Positions 15,201-25,575 of a stretch of DNA of 64,000 nt are shown piece by piece. Below the pieces are notes generated by a model. The model was not told where the DNA came from. It made no database searches and saw nothing but the letters and a program-made list of their open reading frames with translations. The stretch's first letter is position 1. Each line of letters opens with the position of its first letter. The position numbers were made by a program, and so were the translations under genes. The stretch is from Spinacia oleracea (Eukaryota > Streptophyta > Magnoliopsida > Caryophyllales > Amaranthaceae): contig NC_079491.1 in NCBI RefSeq assembly GCF_020520425.1, positions 9,349,143 to 9,413,142 on the forward strand, given 5' to 3'.

Positions 15201-16849
15201 TAGATCTTCGCCTGGCACTTTTTACCATAGACTCATGTAACTCTTGAAAGAGTGATTCAGTGCTGGCCTCCGGCCTCCCCGTCTTAACAGACCCTTCTCT
15301 GCCGAAATAAAAAATTTGTAAAACTTCAATTTTGACCCACATCAGATAAATTCCAAATGACGTCAAGTATAACCCTGGGAACCTTAAGTTACAAGAAGAT
15401 TGAGCTAATGCATGTGATTTGTCAAAATGATTAAAATTGAAACAACCTACAAACAAAAAAGGAGAACTAAACAAATCTTAAGATTCTTGCATTTTTGCCA
15501 CATTAAGTTACACAAAAAAGGACTATTAACTGATCACCAAATCCAAGATAATACCTTGATTAGATGAAAGCTGAATAACTTTGCACTCCTATTACATTAT
15601 TAACTCTAACATATCCACCTGAGGTGAAAATTCCATCATATTGCTGGAAAGCATTATGAATTTTCTAATTGAGTGATCCATTAAATTAGAAGACTTTATA
15701 CTTATGCACATGTAACAGTGAAGGGGAAATTGAGGGCATATATGATGGTGGAAAGATCTCGGATTGGCCATTCAGGCAAAGTGAAGCATTTAACGTTTTC
15801 AAATAGGAGCATAAATGGTAGCCAATTCCCCAGTACCAAAATGAATAGGTGCATAGTTGACAATGTATCAATAACACCAATTCGCAAATGCTAAACAGTA
15901 AACACACATTATCCCAAACAAGTGTCTATCATATACAGTTTCATATTCTATCTAGTCACTCTTGAATACTATCTCCGCAATCCTTTGGAGCAGCGTGAAG
16001 GCTGTTAACATATTTGTGTCATCATCATAAATAAACTCAATTCAAGAGAAATAGGTTCCGATGAATCCAGATTAGCTCCAACAAGGGTTACCCAAGTTCA
16101 ACTCACAACTACAATAATTCCAGATAAGTCAAATTCATGCAAAGATGACAAAAACACTTAATTTTCCACATACAAAACCGCCCCACCCCCAAATAAAAAG
16201 TTGGTTTGAATGTGCTATTCGTTCCAGATTATTCTTGTTGCAGCACACAATCAAATTGAAAACTGATTCTAAGATTAGACAATTATAAGCTCCAACAAGG
16301 GCTACCCAAGTTCAACTCATACCTACAATAATTCCTGATAAGTCAAGTTCATGCAAAGATAACGAATACACTTAATTTTCCACATACAAAACCCCCCACC
16401 CCAAATAAAAAGTTGGTTCGAATTTGCTATTCGTTCTAGAATGTTCTTGTTGCAGCAAACAATCAAATTGAAAACTGATTCTAAGATTAGACAATCACAA
16501 AAGGAATGACAAAAATGAACACATTGCAAAAAAAAAAAGTGATATACCCTTGAATATCAGCAGTGGCCTTGCGCTTCTTCACAGCCAAAGCTTTATTATA
16601 CTCAAACTGTTCCAACTTCTGATAAACTTGAACCTCAGAAGTAACAAAATCCAAAGGATTTATTTCCCCTTCAAATCTTACTGGAAATTCTTCTTCCTCC
16701 AATTCACCTTCACCTTCTTCACCTTCTCCCTCCTCGCCGTCATCATCACCGCCGTCTTCTTCTTCTTCCTCCTCATCATCTTCTCCCCCATCTGTTTCTT
16801 CTCTCTCCTCAAAGGGGGTGTCTTCCTTCAACCCATCTTCGCTCTCCAT
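208..16849 (-). CDS. GTF3C3: TFIIIC subunit, TPR protein of the GTF3C3/Tfc4 (TFIIIC102) family, C-terminus outside window
   Basis: Subunit of general factor TFIIIC, which binds A and B boxes of tRNA-type genes and recruits TFIIIB for RNA polymerase III (family knowledge). Exons read in one continuous phase: 16548-16849, 15196-15298, 14105-14212, 12890-13071, 11378-11573, 10302-10559, 8858-9001, 7972-8050, 5696-5809, 5423-5568, 3702-3823, 3095-3218, 2917-2988, 1947-2073, 1696-1810, 208-604; together 863 codons. The N-terminus (residues ~3-60) is very acidic; a basic stretch RRRSKK/KKRGRRKGSRNK follows (~130-150), then TPR-type helices (GDANLHYAHGRYED, PDPYHTLGLVYNSMGDKKK, WYCLSKAITADP). Later blocks include DDIDARLTLASLLLEENREE and PWWLNVKVKLKLAHIYR. 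The ATG opens the acidic tail seen in the family. The last exon stops at a donor (CAG|GTAAAC) at 207/208, so I estimate 60-80 residues lie left of the window. Confidence 0.93.
6177..6501. mobile_element. Stowaway-type MITE
   Basis: Terminal inverted repeats CTCCCTCCGTCCCTTAATAC and complement, with TA duplications (6175-6176, 6502-6503). The right arm carries the terminal motif twice (TTAAGGGACGG at ~6449 and ~6487), so the end is partly duplicated. It lies in the intron between exons 8 and 9 of the TFIIIC gene. Confidence 0.85.
6647..7037. mobile_element. Solo LTR in an intron of the TFIIIC gene
   Basis: A 391-bp segment begins TGTGATG and ends CATTACA, imperfect inverted termini of the TG...CA type. 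It is flanked on both sides by the same 5 bases, AATAT (6642-6646 and 7038-7042). A 5-bp duplication with TG...CA ends is the signature of an LTR retrotransposon, and no internal coding region or second LTR is present, so this is a solo LTR. An AT-rich TATTTAAA lies near 6838. Superfamily cannot be assigned. Confidence 0.75.
16074..16497. repeat. Two-unit tandem duplication, 214-bp period, in intron 1 of the TFIIIC gene
   Basis: Unit 1 (16074-16287) and unit 2 (16288-16497) both start AGCTCCAACAAGGG and end CTAAGATTAGACAAT, with about 90% identity by eye and a few small indels. Unit 2 stops about 50 bases short of the exon 1 donor. Confidence 0.85.
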
Positions 16850-16885
16850 TCAGATAATAATAAATAAATAAATAATCAAGCTACC

Positions 16886-17216
16886 CTGCAACAAATTTGG
16901 GGATGTCAATTGTGCCCAGATGATAAATCAACCGTTACTTGCAATCATGTTAAAACTACCAAATTAAGCAGAATGATTCAAACCCTTTTACTACATTAGG
17001 GTTTAATTTGAATTACAATTACAATTACAATAAGAAGGTGCAATTGAAACAATGAAACGTCCAATTTGAAAGAATATCAAGACAGCAAAATTGAATTGAA
17101 GATGGCTTCAAAATTTGGTTCTTATTAAAGAATATGAAATTCGGAATTTGAATGGGCTAAAATAGGAGTAATGCAATTTCGTAAAGGAGAAGTGAAGATT
17201 GAGGAATTGAACTTAC
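16886..17216 (-). other. Intron in the 5' untranslated region of the TFIIIC subunit gene
   Basis: On the minus strand a donor CTT|GTAAGT lies at 17217/17216 and an acceptor TTTGTTGCAG|G at 16886/16885, 37 bases before the start codon. The remaining upstream leader would run from 17217 to roughly 17,300. The sites fit consensus well; no transcript was available. Confidence 0.6.
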
Positions 17217-17526
17217 AAGAAATGAAACAACAGAGTTATTCTGCTGCTTAGTGCGTCATGAACCAGTCAGCTGTTTTCAAAAGTGTTTCAACTTCCACGA
17301 TACTGCCCGTTTAGAATGGAGGCATATGCGGGGACATAAACACAAAGCCGCCTTAAGCCCAACAAATTTTACCCGATGTACGTATAGTGTGAGCCCTAAA
17401 CTATAATGTACTTAATTCTTTGGAAAGCCTAGAAAGTATATTTTATGGCTAAAACTAAACAAAAATTTCAGATTTGCCATATTCAAATTAGAGTAATCTC
17501 TTTATTTTGCACTTTTTAGTTAATAA

Positions 17527-17762
17527 ACTAGTGTGTGGCCCGGGCGTTGCTCCGGGTTTTACTTTTAGTCGGGTTTACGTTTCGAAAAATGTGCCCAATT
17601 TTAAAAGATTGTATTTTACATTTATATGTGAAAATATGACAAACATTGTAGCTAGTTGAGATGGTAGGAAGTGAAACTTTTAATCCATGAGGTTTGATGT
17701 TCGATCGAGCCTACGTGACACATATACGTTTTCACAAACACCTTTTAATATATTAGTATAGA
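17527..17762 (+). repeat. Short interspersed element with tRNA-like internal promoter (tentative SINE-like)
   Basis: Starts ACTAGTGTGTGGCCCGGGCG, with a GC-rich imperfect palindrome, and ends near TATTAGTATAGATA. Inside, 17648-17705 resembles pol III promoter boxes: TAGCTAGTTGAGATGG (A-box-like) and GTTCGATCG (B-box-like) about 45 bases apart. No target duplication was found. It could instead be a non-autonomous DNA element with a chance tRNA-like segment. Confidence 0.4.
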
Positions 17763-18348
17763 TACAATTTTTTTTAACGGGAAATAAATCTCTATTATAT
17801 AAGTCAACTCTTGAGATGTTTAATGTTCACTTAAAATTTCTCATATAGTATTGTATTGGAGAGTGATTGTTTGTGGTGGTCCAACCGTCTAGGCACTCCA
17901 AAAAGAAGAGGAACAAATACTTTCTTTTTAATTATTGAAGACATTTTAGAGTTGTGTTCTAGTTTTAATTCTATTTTATTTTCGTTTTTGTTTGTTAAGC
18001 GTATTGGTAATTCTCAGTGTTCCAACTACTATTATGTTCAACTAATTTCACCCACACCATTCATCTGTGCATATCATTGTTGTAAGTTCTTATATTTGGC
18101 TAATACCTAATTAAATTGAAGAGTTTATAATTGGCTATTCCTTTCGTACCTATTTGTTTGCCCTATAGGCTAAATGCCTAAATGTGCTTTATTAAGGCTT
18201 GTACCAAAAAAATTCAAAGAAATGGGGATAATATTGTCTTTTTAACTTTTATGAGTGTATGTAAGTGGAGTAAATGGTAGAGACCTATTACTATATAAGG
18301 AAATGAGACGATCTTTTAAGGATGGACTAAAATAGAATATCAAAAAGT
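17763..18348. other. Intergenic, no gene seen
   Basis: AT-rich sequence with only short open frames. The 84-residue frame at 17856-18110 has no recognisable motif and ordinary non-coding composition. I see no RNA gene or repeat with clear ends. Confidence 0.5.
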
Positions 18349-18665
18349 CTTGCGCGCACAAGGTGTACAATAAATTTATTGTACACCAAAATAACTTTAA
18401 CCCATTTTTTGTAACTTTAATCTAGTTTTGATTAACTTTTATATTGGTAAAAAAAAGTTGATAGATAAACATTTTAAAGGATTAAATGATTAATTTTATA
18501 CATTATTAGAGATTTTGAAGAAATAAATTTTATTAAAATGAAAAAACTTATCACTAAAAATTAGATAACTTTTACACATATAAGCATAACTTTTAAGCAT
18601 TTTGAGTTAACTTTTACTCCGTTGTGCAATAATTATTGTACAACCATTGTAAATAAGAATTTGTG
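18349..18665. repeat. MITE-like repeat, family R, copy 1
   Basis: About 317 bp, bounded by CTTGCGCGCACAAGGTGTAC on the left and AATAAGAATTTGTG on the right. Both ends hold a palindrome around TGTACAATAAATTTATTGTACA or a decayed form. Further copies are at 39877-40420 (doubled), 55090-55410 (inverted) and, in part, 24775-24920. Shared inner words are AAGTTGATAGATAAA and GATTTTGAAGAAATA. No coding capacity. Confidence 0.75.
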
Positions 18666-19046
18666 ATAGCATATGGGGCAAACAAATAGGGACAAAGGAG
18701 TACTCCGTAATACCTAATCAAATTGAAGACTTGTGAAGTCACTAATTTGATAGAACCCCATGCTTGTGATGACATTCATATACAAACCAAAAGAAAGAAA
18801 CTTAATCCGCCATTGCGGAAGGATGTCTATGATTTGCCAAAATTAATTACGTATTACTTCATTTTCGCATCAATGGTATGATAACTCTCTCTACTCAAAC
18901 TTCATTATAATTTCTCTTAGTTAGCTTGTAACACAAACGATAATGCCAATTTTTTACTCCCTCCATATTTTTATTCCTTTTCTAGTTGTTAAAGTATTAT
19001 GCTATATATATTTGTATATAATCAGCTTCCTAATTTCCTAATAATT
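18666..19046. other. 3' flank of the AAA-ATPase pseudogene
   Basis: AT-rich sequence. A lone CTCCCTCC at 18958 looks like one Stowaway terminus without a partner. Nothing else supportable. Confidence 0.4.
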
Positions 19047-20856
19047 TCAAGTAATTAGTATCCCATTAACTTCACAGACTTCTCCATTCTTTATGACAGT
19101 TGCTTCCTCCACTTCCTCCCTGACTTGTACTTCATCAGCTTTCTTCTCATTCACCCGCAGCTGTTTAGCCTGTACTTCCACCGTGACTGGTGGCTCATCA
19201 GCTTTCTTCTCACCCTCCTGTATCTCTGCAACCTGTGTTTCCACCGTGACTGGTGGTTCTTCATCAACTTTCTTCTCACCACCTGTAGCTGTGCAGCCTG
19301 TGCTTCCACTCTAACTGGTGGTTCATCAGCTTTCTTACCCACCTGCAACAGAGCCGCTTCTGCCTCCTCCTTCGCCTTCCTCTCCAACCTCCTCTTCTCC
19401 AAGGCAACCGCCTTAGCCTCCTGTTCTTTCTTAGCCTTCTCCAAGGCACAAACCAGATTCCCGAGACATATATCAACATCATCATCAGGAAACTTAGGCA
19501 ACAAATTCTCAGCAACATCAGCAGGTGTCATTTTAGTCACATCCAACAAAGCTTTAATCACCTCAAACTTAGAATTCTCTGTCACCAACAAATAATTCTT
19601 AGCAAGAAGTTTAAAAGCTTCAAATCCACAATAAGACAGTTCAATATGCTTATCCATCCTTCCTGCTCTTATCAATGTCGGGTCCAACTTCCCTACATGA
19701 TTCGTTGTAAACACTATAATCCTCTCCCCACCAAGAGCTGACCATATTCCATCAGCAAAATTCAGCAACCCAGAAATAGTTACAGAGCTGTTCCTGCTAG
19801 CAGTAGAAGCACTCGTATTAGTACTACTATTACCAGTACTAGCAATGTTGGGTTTGTTCCTGTCATCCCTTCTACCAGTCAAACTAAGCGAGCAATCAAT
19901 GTCTTCAACCGCAATAAGCGAGCAATCAATGTCTTCAACCGCAATTATAGACCTGCTAGTGGTGTTAATCAACAGAGACCTCAACTGGGTGTTATCTGTT
20001 GCAGCAGTTAACTCAAGATCATACACATCATACTCCAATAAGTTAGCCATATATAGCAGCAATCATTGTAGATTTCCCAGTTCCTGGTGGCCCATACAGT
20101 AACTAACCCCTCTTCCACGCTTTCCCAATCCTTGAATAATAAGCTTCACTGTCTCTAAACTTCAACAAATCAGCAACAATCTCCCTCTTTTTTTCAGGGT
20201 CCATTGCCAAAGTATCAAATGTTGCAGGATGATTAAACTCAACAGGGTTCCATAACGAATCAGGATTGTGATAAACATTCCTTCCTAGCTACAGATAATC
20301 CTGCTTTGTTCAAGAACAACTTCCTTGTCCTGCTACACTCTCGAATCTTCTTCCCTTCGCTAATCACATGATCTAAATACTTCCCACTTATAATCTCTTT
20401 ATACTTTTTGTGGAAAACAAGCTTGTAACTCCTTCGATCGAAAGGCATGTTTGTTGTTGCTCTCTGTAATCGGAACGTCCACCATACTGTAACCCCATTA
20501 AACTTATCAGTCATCTCCTCATTAGCATCCATGGTAAGGACTCTTTTCTCTCCCAAAAGAGAAGATAGTCGGAGTCTTTTCGCATTCTTCGACCCGTTTT
20601 TGCCTAAATAAGCCTGGATTGATTCGAAATCATCGTTCCGGGTGGGGAGGATTCCGGGTGAAAACTCGTCAATGGTGAACATTACGTCGAACAGTTGGTG
20701 GGTGAACTGATAAATTATTCGGCGGAGTTGATACGGTGCGTATTGTTTAAGAAGAGACATCAAGAACACCATTGTTGCGAGTGCAGAGCTTGTGTTTACC
20801 CAATTTGCTAGGGTGTTGCTACGCCGGTTCGCCATTGTTTTGGTAGGTTTCGCCAT
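19047..20856 (-). pseudogene. BCS1-like / AAA-ATP1 (HSR4-type) AAA-ATPase, broken
   Basis: In plants this family comprises single-exon AAA-ATPases at mitochondria or ER. From 20856: N-terminal membrane segment (~residues 25-45), an AAA-associated domain to ~180, then a frameshift near 20275. The next frame carries NPDSLWNPVEFNHP and KAWKRG, then breaks at 20104 before Walker A (LYGPPGTGKSTMIAAI), followed by a stop. A third frame from ~20050 carries Walker B (IIAVEDIDCSL) and LIRAGRMDKHIEL with the arginine finger. The Walker B segment is exactly duplicated by two 30-bp units (19886-19915, 19916-19945). The C-terminal tail has degenerate EKKADEPPV repeats with another frameshift near 19275, ending at a stop at 19047. 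At least three frame breaks argue against function unless the assembly is at fault. Confidence 0.85.
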
Positions 20857-21168
20857 TGTTATGGACTAGCGTTTTCTAAAAGAGTCAAACAATTTTTTAG
20901 GGTTTTCTAAAAGAATTCAAACTTTAAGATGAATATATAGCCAATATAGGGTAACTGGTAAGGACTTGGAAGATTTGGGCGTAAGACTACAACTTCACTT
21001 ATATAGTTTGCGGGTACGCGCGCTTAGAAATTAGAACGAATTGTAATTAGTCAATTACTTTTATTTTGTAAAGTAAAATGTGTCAAAAAAATGACCTTAT
21101 AAAATTACATTAATATTACTAAATAATTAATTAATAATTAAATACACCGCTATATACCAAAAGTGATA

Positions 21169-21602
21169 CTCCCTCCGTTCCTAAATGTTGTATCCATTTG
21201 GGAAAGTGGGGTGTTTTTAAGAAAATTGGAATCTTGGTTTGTATTGGTATAAGTGTAATGATTGAGTGTAAAAAAATGATTGTATGTAAGAGATTATAAT
21301 ATAAAAATATAAAAATAAAATAATAATAATAATAATAATAAAGAAATAAGGTAAGAGAAAGGAGTGATAATGATGGGTGACAAAGGAGGTGAAAGAGTGG
21401 GTATATGGGGAAGATAAAATAATTAAATAATAGGGGTGGGAAAATTTGGGTGGGAATATGGGTAGAATCTTTAGGTATTTTGGTAATTAGATAGAAATAT
21501 AAGGGTATTTTAGGATAAAATGTATGTCCAAAAATAGAAACGGATACAACAAAAGGAAACGCTTAAAATGGAAACGGATACAACATTTAGGAACGGAGGG
21601 AG
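21169..21602. mobile_element. Stowaway-type MITE
   Basis: Termini CTCCCTCCGTTCCTAAATGT and its complement, with TA duplications (21167-21168, 21603-21604). Subterminal repeats (GTATCCATTT / AAATGGATAC-like) add to the inverted arms. An (ATA)n stretch lies at ~21301-21342. It lies upstream of the AAA-ATPase pseudogene. Confidence 0.85.
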
Positions 21603-21913
21603 TACTACGTATTAATTAATTAATATCACCCAATAGAAAATTTATCACGTTGACATACTGACACACAAGTAATACGCGGACTGTGGGACAATAATATCAA
21701 GCAACAATTAACCTAAACGTTATTTGTGAGAGAAAAAAAAGCACAAGAGTTTAGTCTCATACACCATATTAATCCATCTATAGAAAACATAACAATACAA
21801 GCAAGGGCTAAATGATTAATTTTATACGAAGTACATTACTAGATTTTAGCCCGTGCGATGCACGGATTCTATTAATGGTTAAGTTCAAATAAAACTCCTA
21901 TATATACCAACTA

Positions 21914-21919
<6 letters not shown>

Positions 21920-22003
<84 letters not shown>
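21920..22003. repeat. (AT)n microsatellite, ~84 bp
   Basis: Uninterrupted AT dinucleotides within the left part of the element that also hosts the MULE at 22671-24599. Length is likely to vary between individuals. Confidence 0.95.
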
Positions 22004-22008
<5 letters not shown>

Positions 22009-22987
22009 AAATTTTGGATTGAATTTCATTTTAGATTTATTTTTTAATTTTTAGAGTATTTATTTTTTGATGAAGTTGTATATACGTAACATTAGTAATT
22101 AATAAAAAAAATATCTACGTGGCACCCGACTTTTTTTTTCAAAAATAATTTTAAAATCTTATTTTTCATTGTCTGAAACCGTTAGATTTCCTAAGTGGCG
22201 CTCTATTATTGGAATAGTGTTTGATTTTGGATGAATTTTATTTTAGATTTATTTTTTAATTATTATAGTGTTTGATTTTGGGTTGAATTGTATATATTAG
22301 TAATTAATTAATTAAAATATCTATGTGGCTCTAATTAATTATCTACGTGGCACTCTATTTCTTTTTAATACAAAAATAAATTAGAAATCTTATTTTTCAT
22401 TGGCCGAAATCATTAGATTTCCTACGTGGCGCTTTAATAATTTTGCAAATATTTCTCCTTTATATATATAAATATATTTTCGAAATATTTTTTTTCATTG
22501 GCCGAAACCAGTATATTTCCTATGCGGCGCTCTATTATTGTATTAGTGTTTGACTTTGGCCAAAATTTTATTTTAGATTAGTGTTTGATTTTGGATTAAA
22601 TTTTGTTTTAGATTTATTTTTAATTATTAGAGTATTTGATTTTGGACGGAGTTGTACATATTATTAATTACGGATTTTTCATGAAATACCCCTCAATTTT
22701 CACGAAATTCACCAAATGCCCCTCAACTTTCAGAAATTCACCAAATGCCCCTCACCTTTAATATAATACCCAAACTACCCTTACTAATGACGCGCCGTTA
22801 GTCCGCCGTTAGTCTGCCGTTAGCCTACTTTTCTAATTCACCAAATGCCCCTACAATGTAACTTATTTCACCAAATACCCCTATTTTAAAATATAATTCA
22901 CCAAATGCCCAAATGTAAAAATTACCTTTTTAAAGCCCAACGGCTAGTTTTTTGGGATTGAAAAATAGCCGTAGCTTATTGTTTTAG

Positions 22988-22995
22988 TATAAATA
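22988..22995 (+). promoter_or_regulatory. Putative TATA box just inside the left MULE terminal repeat
   Basis: TATAAATA stands 66 bases before the ATG at 23061, a normal plant spacing for a short leader. It suggests outward-to-inward transcription from the terminal repeat. Weak on its own in AT-rich DNA. Confidence 0.35.
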
Positions 22996-23060
22996 ACCCT
23001 GTTCTGAGTGTTTATTTAGTCACCAAATTGTTTTGTTGTAGTTTCATCTCATTTTGTGTC

Positions 23061-23234
23061 ATGAGTTATCATTCAAAATCATCATCCACACATAATGAGT
23101 CCACATATGTTAGAGTCCCAAATAAAATCTGTTATCGTGGGAGAAAATTTGTCATTCGTAGCTCCGATACAACACTCATTCCACAAAGGGTATACTACAA
23201 GTGTGATCCAAGCAACAATGGCGAATATGCTTAA
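23061..23234 (+). CDS. Short ORF inside the MULE, possible degenerate GRF-type zinc finger
   Basis: Codes for 57 residues starting MSYHSKSSSTHNES. Residues ~22-52 (KICYRGRKFVIRSSDTTLIP, then YYKCDPSNNGEY) resemble a GRF zinc finger, whose pattern is roughly CxCG...SxT..NPGR.(Y/F)..C. The second cysteine of the first pair is Arg here, so zinc binding would be impaired. The downstream part expected in GRF proteins is absent. The match is by eye; it may be a decayed gene fragment. Confidence 0.35.
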   Translation: MSYHSKSSSTHNESTYVRVPNKICYRGRKFVIRSSDTTLIPQRVYYKCDPSNNGEYA

Positions 23235-23514
23235 ATATGATGTTTTTGATCAATACTACATATTGTTTCAGTATATCTGTCACTATATGAAGTTATTTTT
23301 GAATGGTGAATATGATCATTATGATGTTTTTGAATGGTGAATATGCTTAATCTAGTTTGATAAATGATGTTTTTTTGTGTGTTGAATATGCTTAATCTGT
23401 TGCTGATATTTTTAGTACACTTTATTTCTGACACATCTGAAAATATTAGTAGCAGAAATGCTAGATTGATTACAATTTCACGAGGAAGCAGTTTAGTTCC
23501 CAAATATGGAGTAT

Positions 23515-24132
23515 TTAACAAGAGAAATACGCAACAAGGCAACACAAGTAAGCATCACGAGTAGCTGCTTCAATTTGTTGTAAAGACAACATAGTAGCAC
23601 CCCAACTTCCTAGAGGTGCTGCAGGACCTTTAAGCACGTACAAAAACAATTCTTTACCCGGTGTAAATAGATTCGTCAAATATTGCAATCCAAATATTTT
23701 GAACTTTTCATTGGTCTGTTTTTTATCCTGTTTAACAGTTACAACCAATTCACGCAAATCAAAAGCATTCCTGCATTGAATCCCATAATCTCTGTTCAAC
23801 GCTTTAAGACAGTTGTTCATTTTAACAGCAACAAAGGTAAGCTCTTGTCTTTGGAAGAACTAAGCCAGTGAACAAATAGGTTTATTAATCCGCAACAACT
23901 GGATAATCAAGCAATTGTCGAAGAAAAACAGCTTCACTATGGCAACTTTTTCAGCAAGTTGGTGTTTGGTGTCATCTTGACAGTAGTGTCTTTCGATGTC
24001 TAGTCCTATTATGGACATGTGGTTGTCGCTAGAGCTACGGATTTTTGACATCAACTTCCCCAAACTATGATTAAGCTCAGTTATGGTGTAAACTAATGTT
24101 GTATTCACATCTAATAATAAAAAGACTCTCAC
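23515..24132 (-). pseudogene. Werner-type 3'-5' exonuclease (DEDDy, RNase D fold) fragment captured in the MULE
   Basis: Read on the minus strand: GLDIE (exo I, DxE), IVKLFFFDNCLIIQLL, an in-frame TAG at ~23863-23865, then FFQRQELTFVAV, KALNRDYGIQCRNAFDLREL, and WGATMLSLQQIEAATRDAY near the end. Order and spacing fit plant Werner-exonuclease-like proteins. Apart from the single stop the frame is open for ~205 codons. The exo II aspartate position reads NN and the exo III tyrosine position reads Ala (IEAATRD), so catalysis should be lost. No ATG precedes residue 28 of the frame (24051). The antisense orientation relative to the TATA-bearing left end is noted. Confidence 0.65.
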
Positions 24133-24599
24133 TTGTCTTTAAAAAAATGGAGAGAGAGAACCCAACCCCAACCAAACCCCAACCCCAACCAATGGACAAT
24201 TGTTAGCCGGAGAAATCACAGAAACGCCACCAATAAATTAGCACGGAGAACCTGCTTCATCAATTTCCTCCCCCATAACACCAGCCGACAAGGACTGTTC
24301 CTTCTTTTCGGCCGACATACACATGCCCAAAAACTAGCCGTTGGGCTTTAAAAATGTAATTTTTACATTTGGGCATTTGGTGAATTATATTTTAAAATAG
24401 GGGTGTTTGGTGAAATAAGTTACATTGTAGGGGCATTTGGTGAATTAGAAAAGTAGGCTAACGGCGGACTAACGGCGTGTCATTAGTAAGGATAGTTTGG
24501 GTATTATATTAAAGGTGAGGGGCATTTGGTGAATTTCTGAAAGTTGAGGGGCATTTGGTGAATTTCGTGAAAATTGAGGGGTATTTCATGAAAAATCCG

Positions 24600-25575
24600 T
24601 ATTAATTAATTAAAATATCTACGTGACACCTAATTAATTATCTACGTGGCACTTGATTTTTTTTAATTCATTAATAAATTAGAAATCCTATTTTTCATTA
24701 GCTGAAACCAATAGTAATCCTAGGTGGTGCTCTAATATTTCAGCAAATATGTCTCCTTTATATATATATATTAGATTAGTGATTTTGAAGAATTCTTTTA
24801 ATTAAAATCAAAAAAATTATCACTAAAAAAATAGACAACTTTTACGTATATATAGGTAACTTTTAAACATTTTAAGTTAACTTTTTAATCCGGTATACAA
24901 TATTGATAAAATATATTGATGAGAAATAATGGTCGTGTGTTGTATTATTCGTGGCATACGTCTCTTTATATTAAAAAAATAGATATCACGCCCTTCGTAG
25001 GTTTCCTAAGTAGACTTCTATCTTATATCATACATCCCAGATATAACACAAGTACACAACCCTACCATATACTACCTCTGTTTCATAAAGTTTTTTACGC
25101 TTTGAAAAATCTGTCCAAAAATCAAAACTTTGACTATAAATTCTCACTATTATATCTATAAAAAAATTATCATGAGATATATCTTGTTAGATTCGTCTCA
25201 AAATATATTTTATAAATATCAACTTTTTATATATTTTTTACATGCATAATTGAATATTAACGGTCAAACATTACACCGGAGTCCGTGCAAATAGTAAAAG
25301 TACAATATTATATGGTTAGGATAACTCCATTATCTTCAAATAAATATTTATGGTACATTATTTATAAATAAGAATTTGTGTTTGAAAAATTATTTTCATT
25401 AAATAATATCTAAAAGATTTGTAAAACGGAAATTGAACTAGGAAAATTTTTGAAAATCGGATTTGGTGAATAAATAAATACTATACTTAAAAGTTATTAA
25501 CTTGTTAGTACTTATTTGCCGGTTATCAATAATAATCCTTAAGCTTTTGCCTCACAATTGTATTCTAGGTCGAAG
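24600..25575. other. Intergenic: end of host element, partial family R repeat, MITE-like sequence
   Basis: 24609-24775 is the right part of the element at 21843. 24776-24920 is a partial family R repeat (GATTTTGAAGAAT, ACAACTTTTACGTATATA). 25072-25295 (CTACCTCTGTTTCATAAAG ... CACCGGAGTCCG) looks like an old MITE with decayed termini. The rest is AT-rich upstream sequence of the F-box gene. Confidence 0.45.

Larger units (their letters stand above)
22671..24599. mobile_element. Mutator-like element (MULE), non-autonomous, carrying host-like coding fragments
   Basis: Terminal inverted repeats of ~280 bp (22671-22957 and 24326-24599) begin CGGATTTTTCATGAAATACC and are nearly identical apart from small changes. 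The nine bases TATTAATTA flank both sides (22662-22670, 24600-24608); a 9-bp duplication with long inverted repeats is the Mutator superfamily signature. The repeats contain many CACCAAATGCCCCT words. There is no transposase. The interior carries a short frame on the plus strand (23061-23234) and an exonuclease-like fragment on the minus strand (23515-24132). Confidence 0.85.
21843..24775. mobile_element. Unclassified AT-rich repeat element hosting a MULE
   Basis: Left edge TTAGCCCGTGCGATGCACGG (from 21846), right edge CTCCTTTATATATATATATT. Inside are at least four diverged units with the words ATCTACGTGGCAC, TTATTTTTCATTGGC and GATTTCCTACGTGGCGC (around 22100, 22330, 22480 and 24620). A possible 6-bp flank TAGATT occurs at both edges (21840 and ~24772). 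It appears inserted into a family R repeat, parts of which remain at 21808-21842 and 24776-24920. No protein domain belongs to it; class unknown. Confidence 0.5.

Noticed and set aside
16550-16867. 105-codon frame opposite the acidic first exon of the TFIIIC gene
   Set aside because: Mirror of GAA/GAT-rich codons (Phe/Leu/Ser-rich); no independent support.
24133-24351. 72-codon plus-strand frame in the MULE beginning MSLKKWRERTQPQPNPNPNQ
   Set aside because: Runs into the terminal inverted repeat and has no recognisable motif; simple Pro/Asn repeats explain its length.
22671-24599. Long terminal repeats of an LTR retrotransposon
   Set aside because: The repeats are inverted, not direct, and flanked by a 9-bp duplication.
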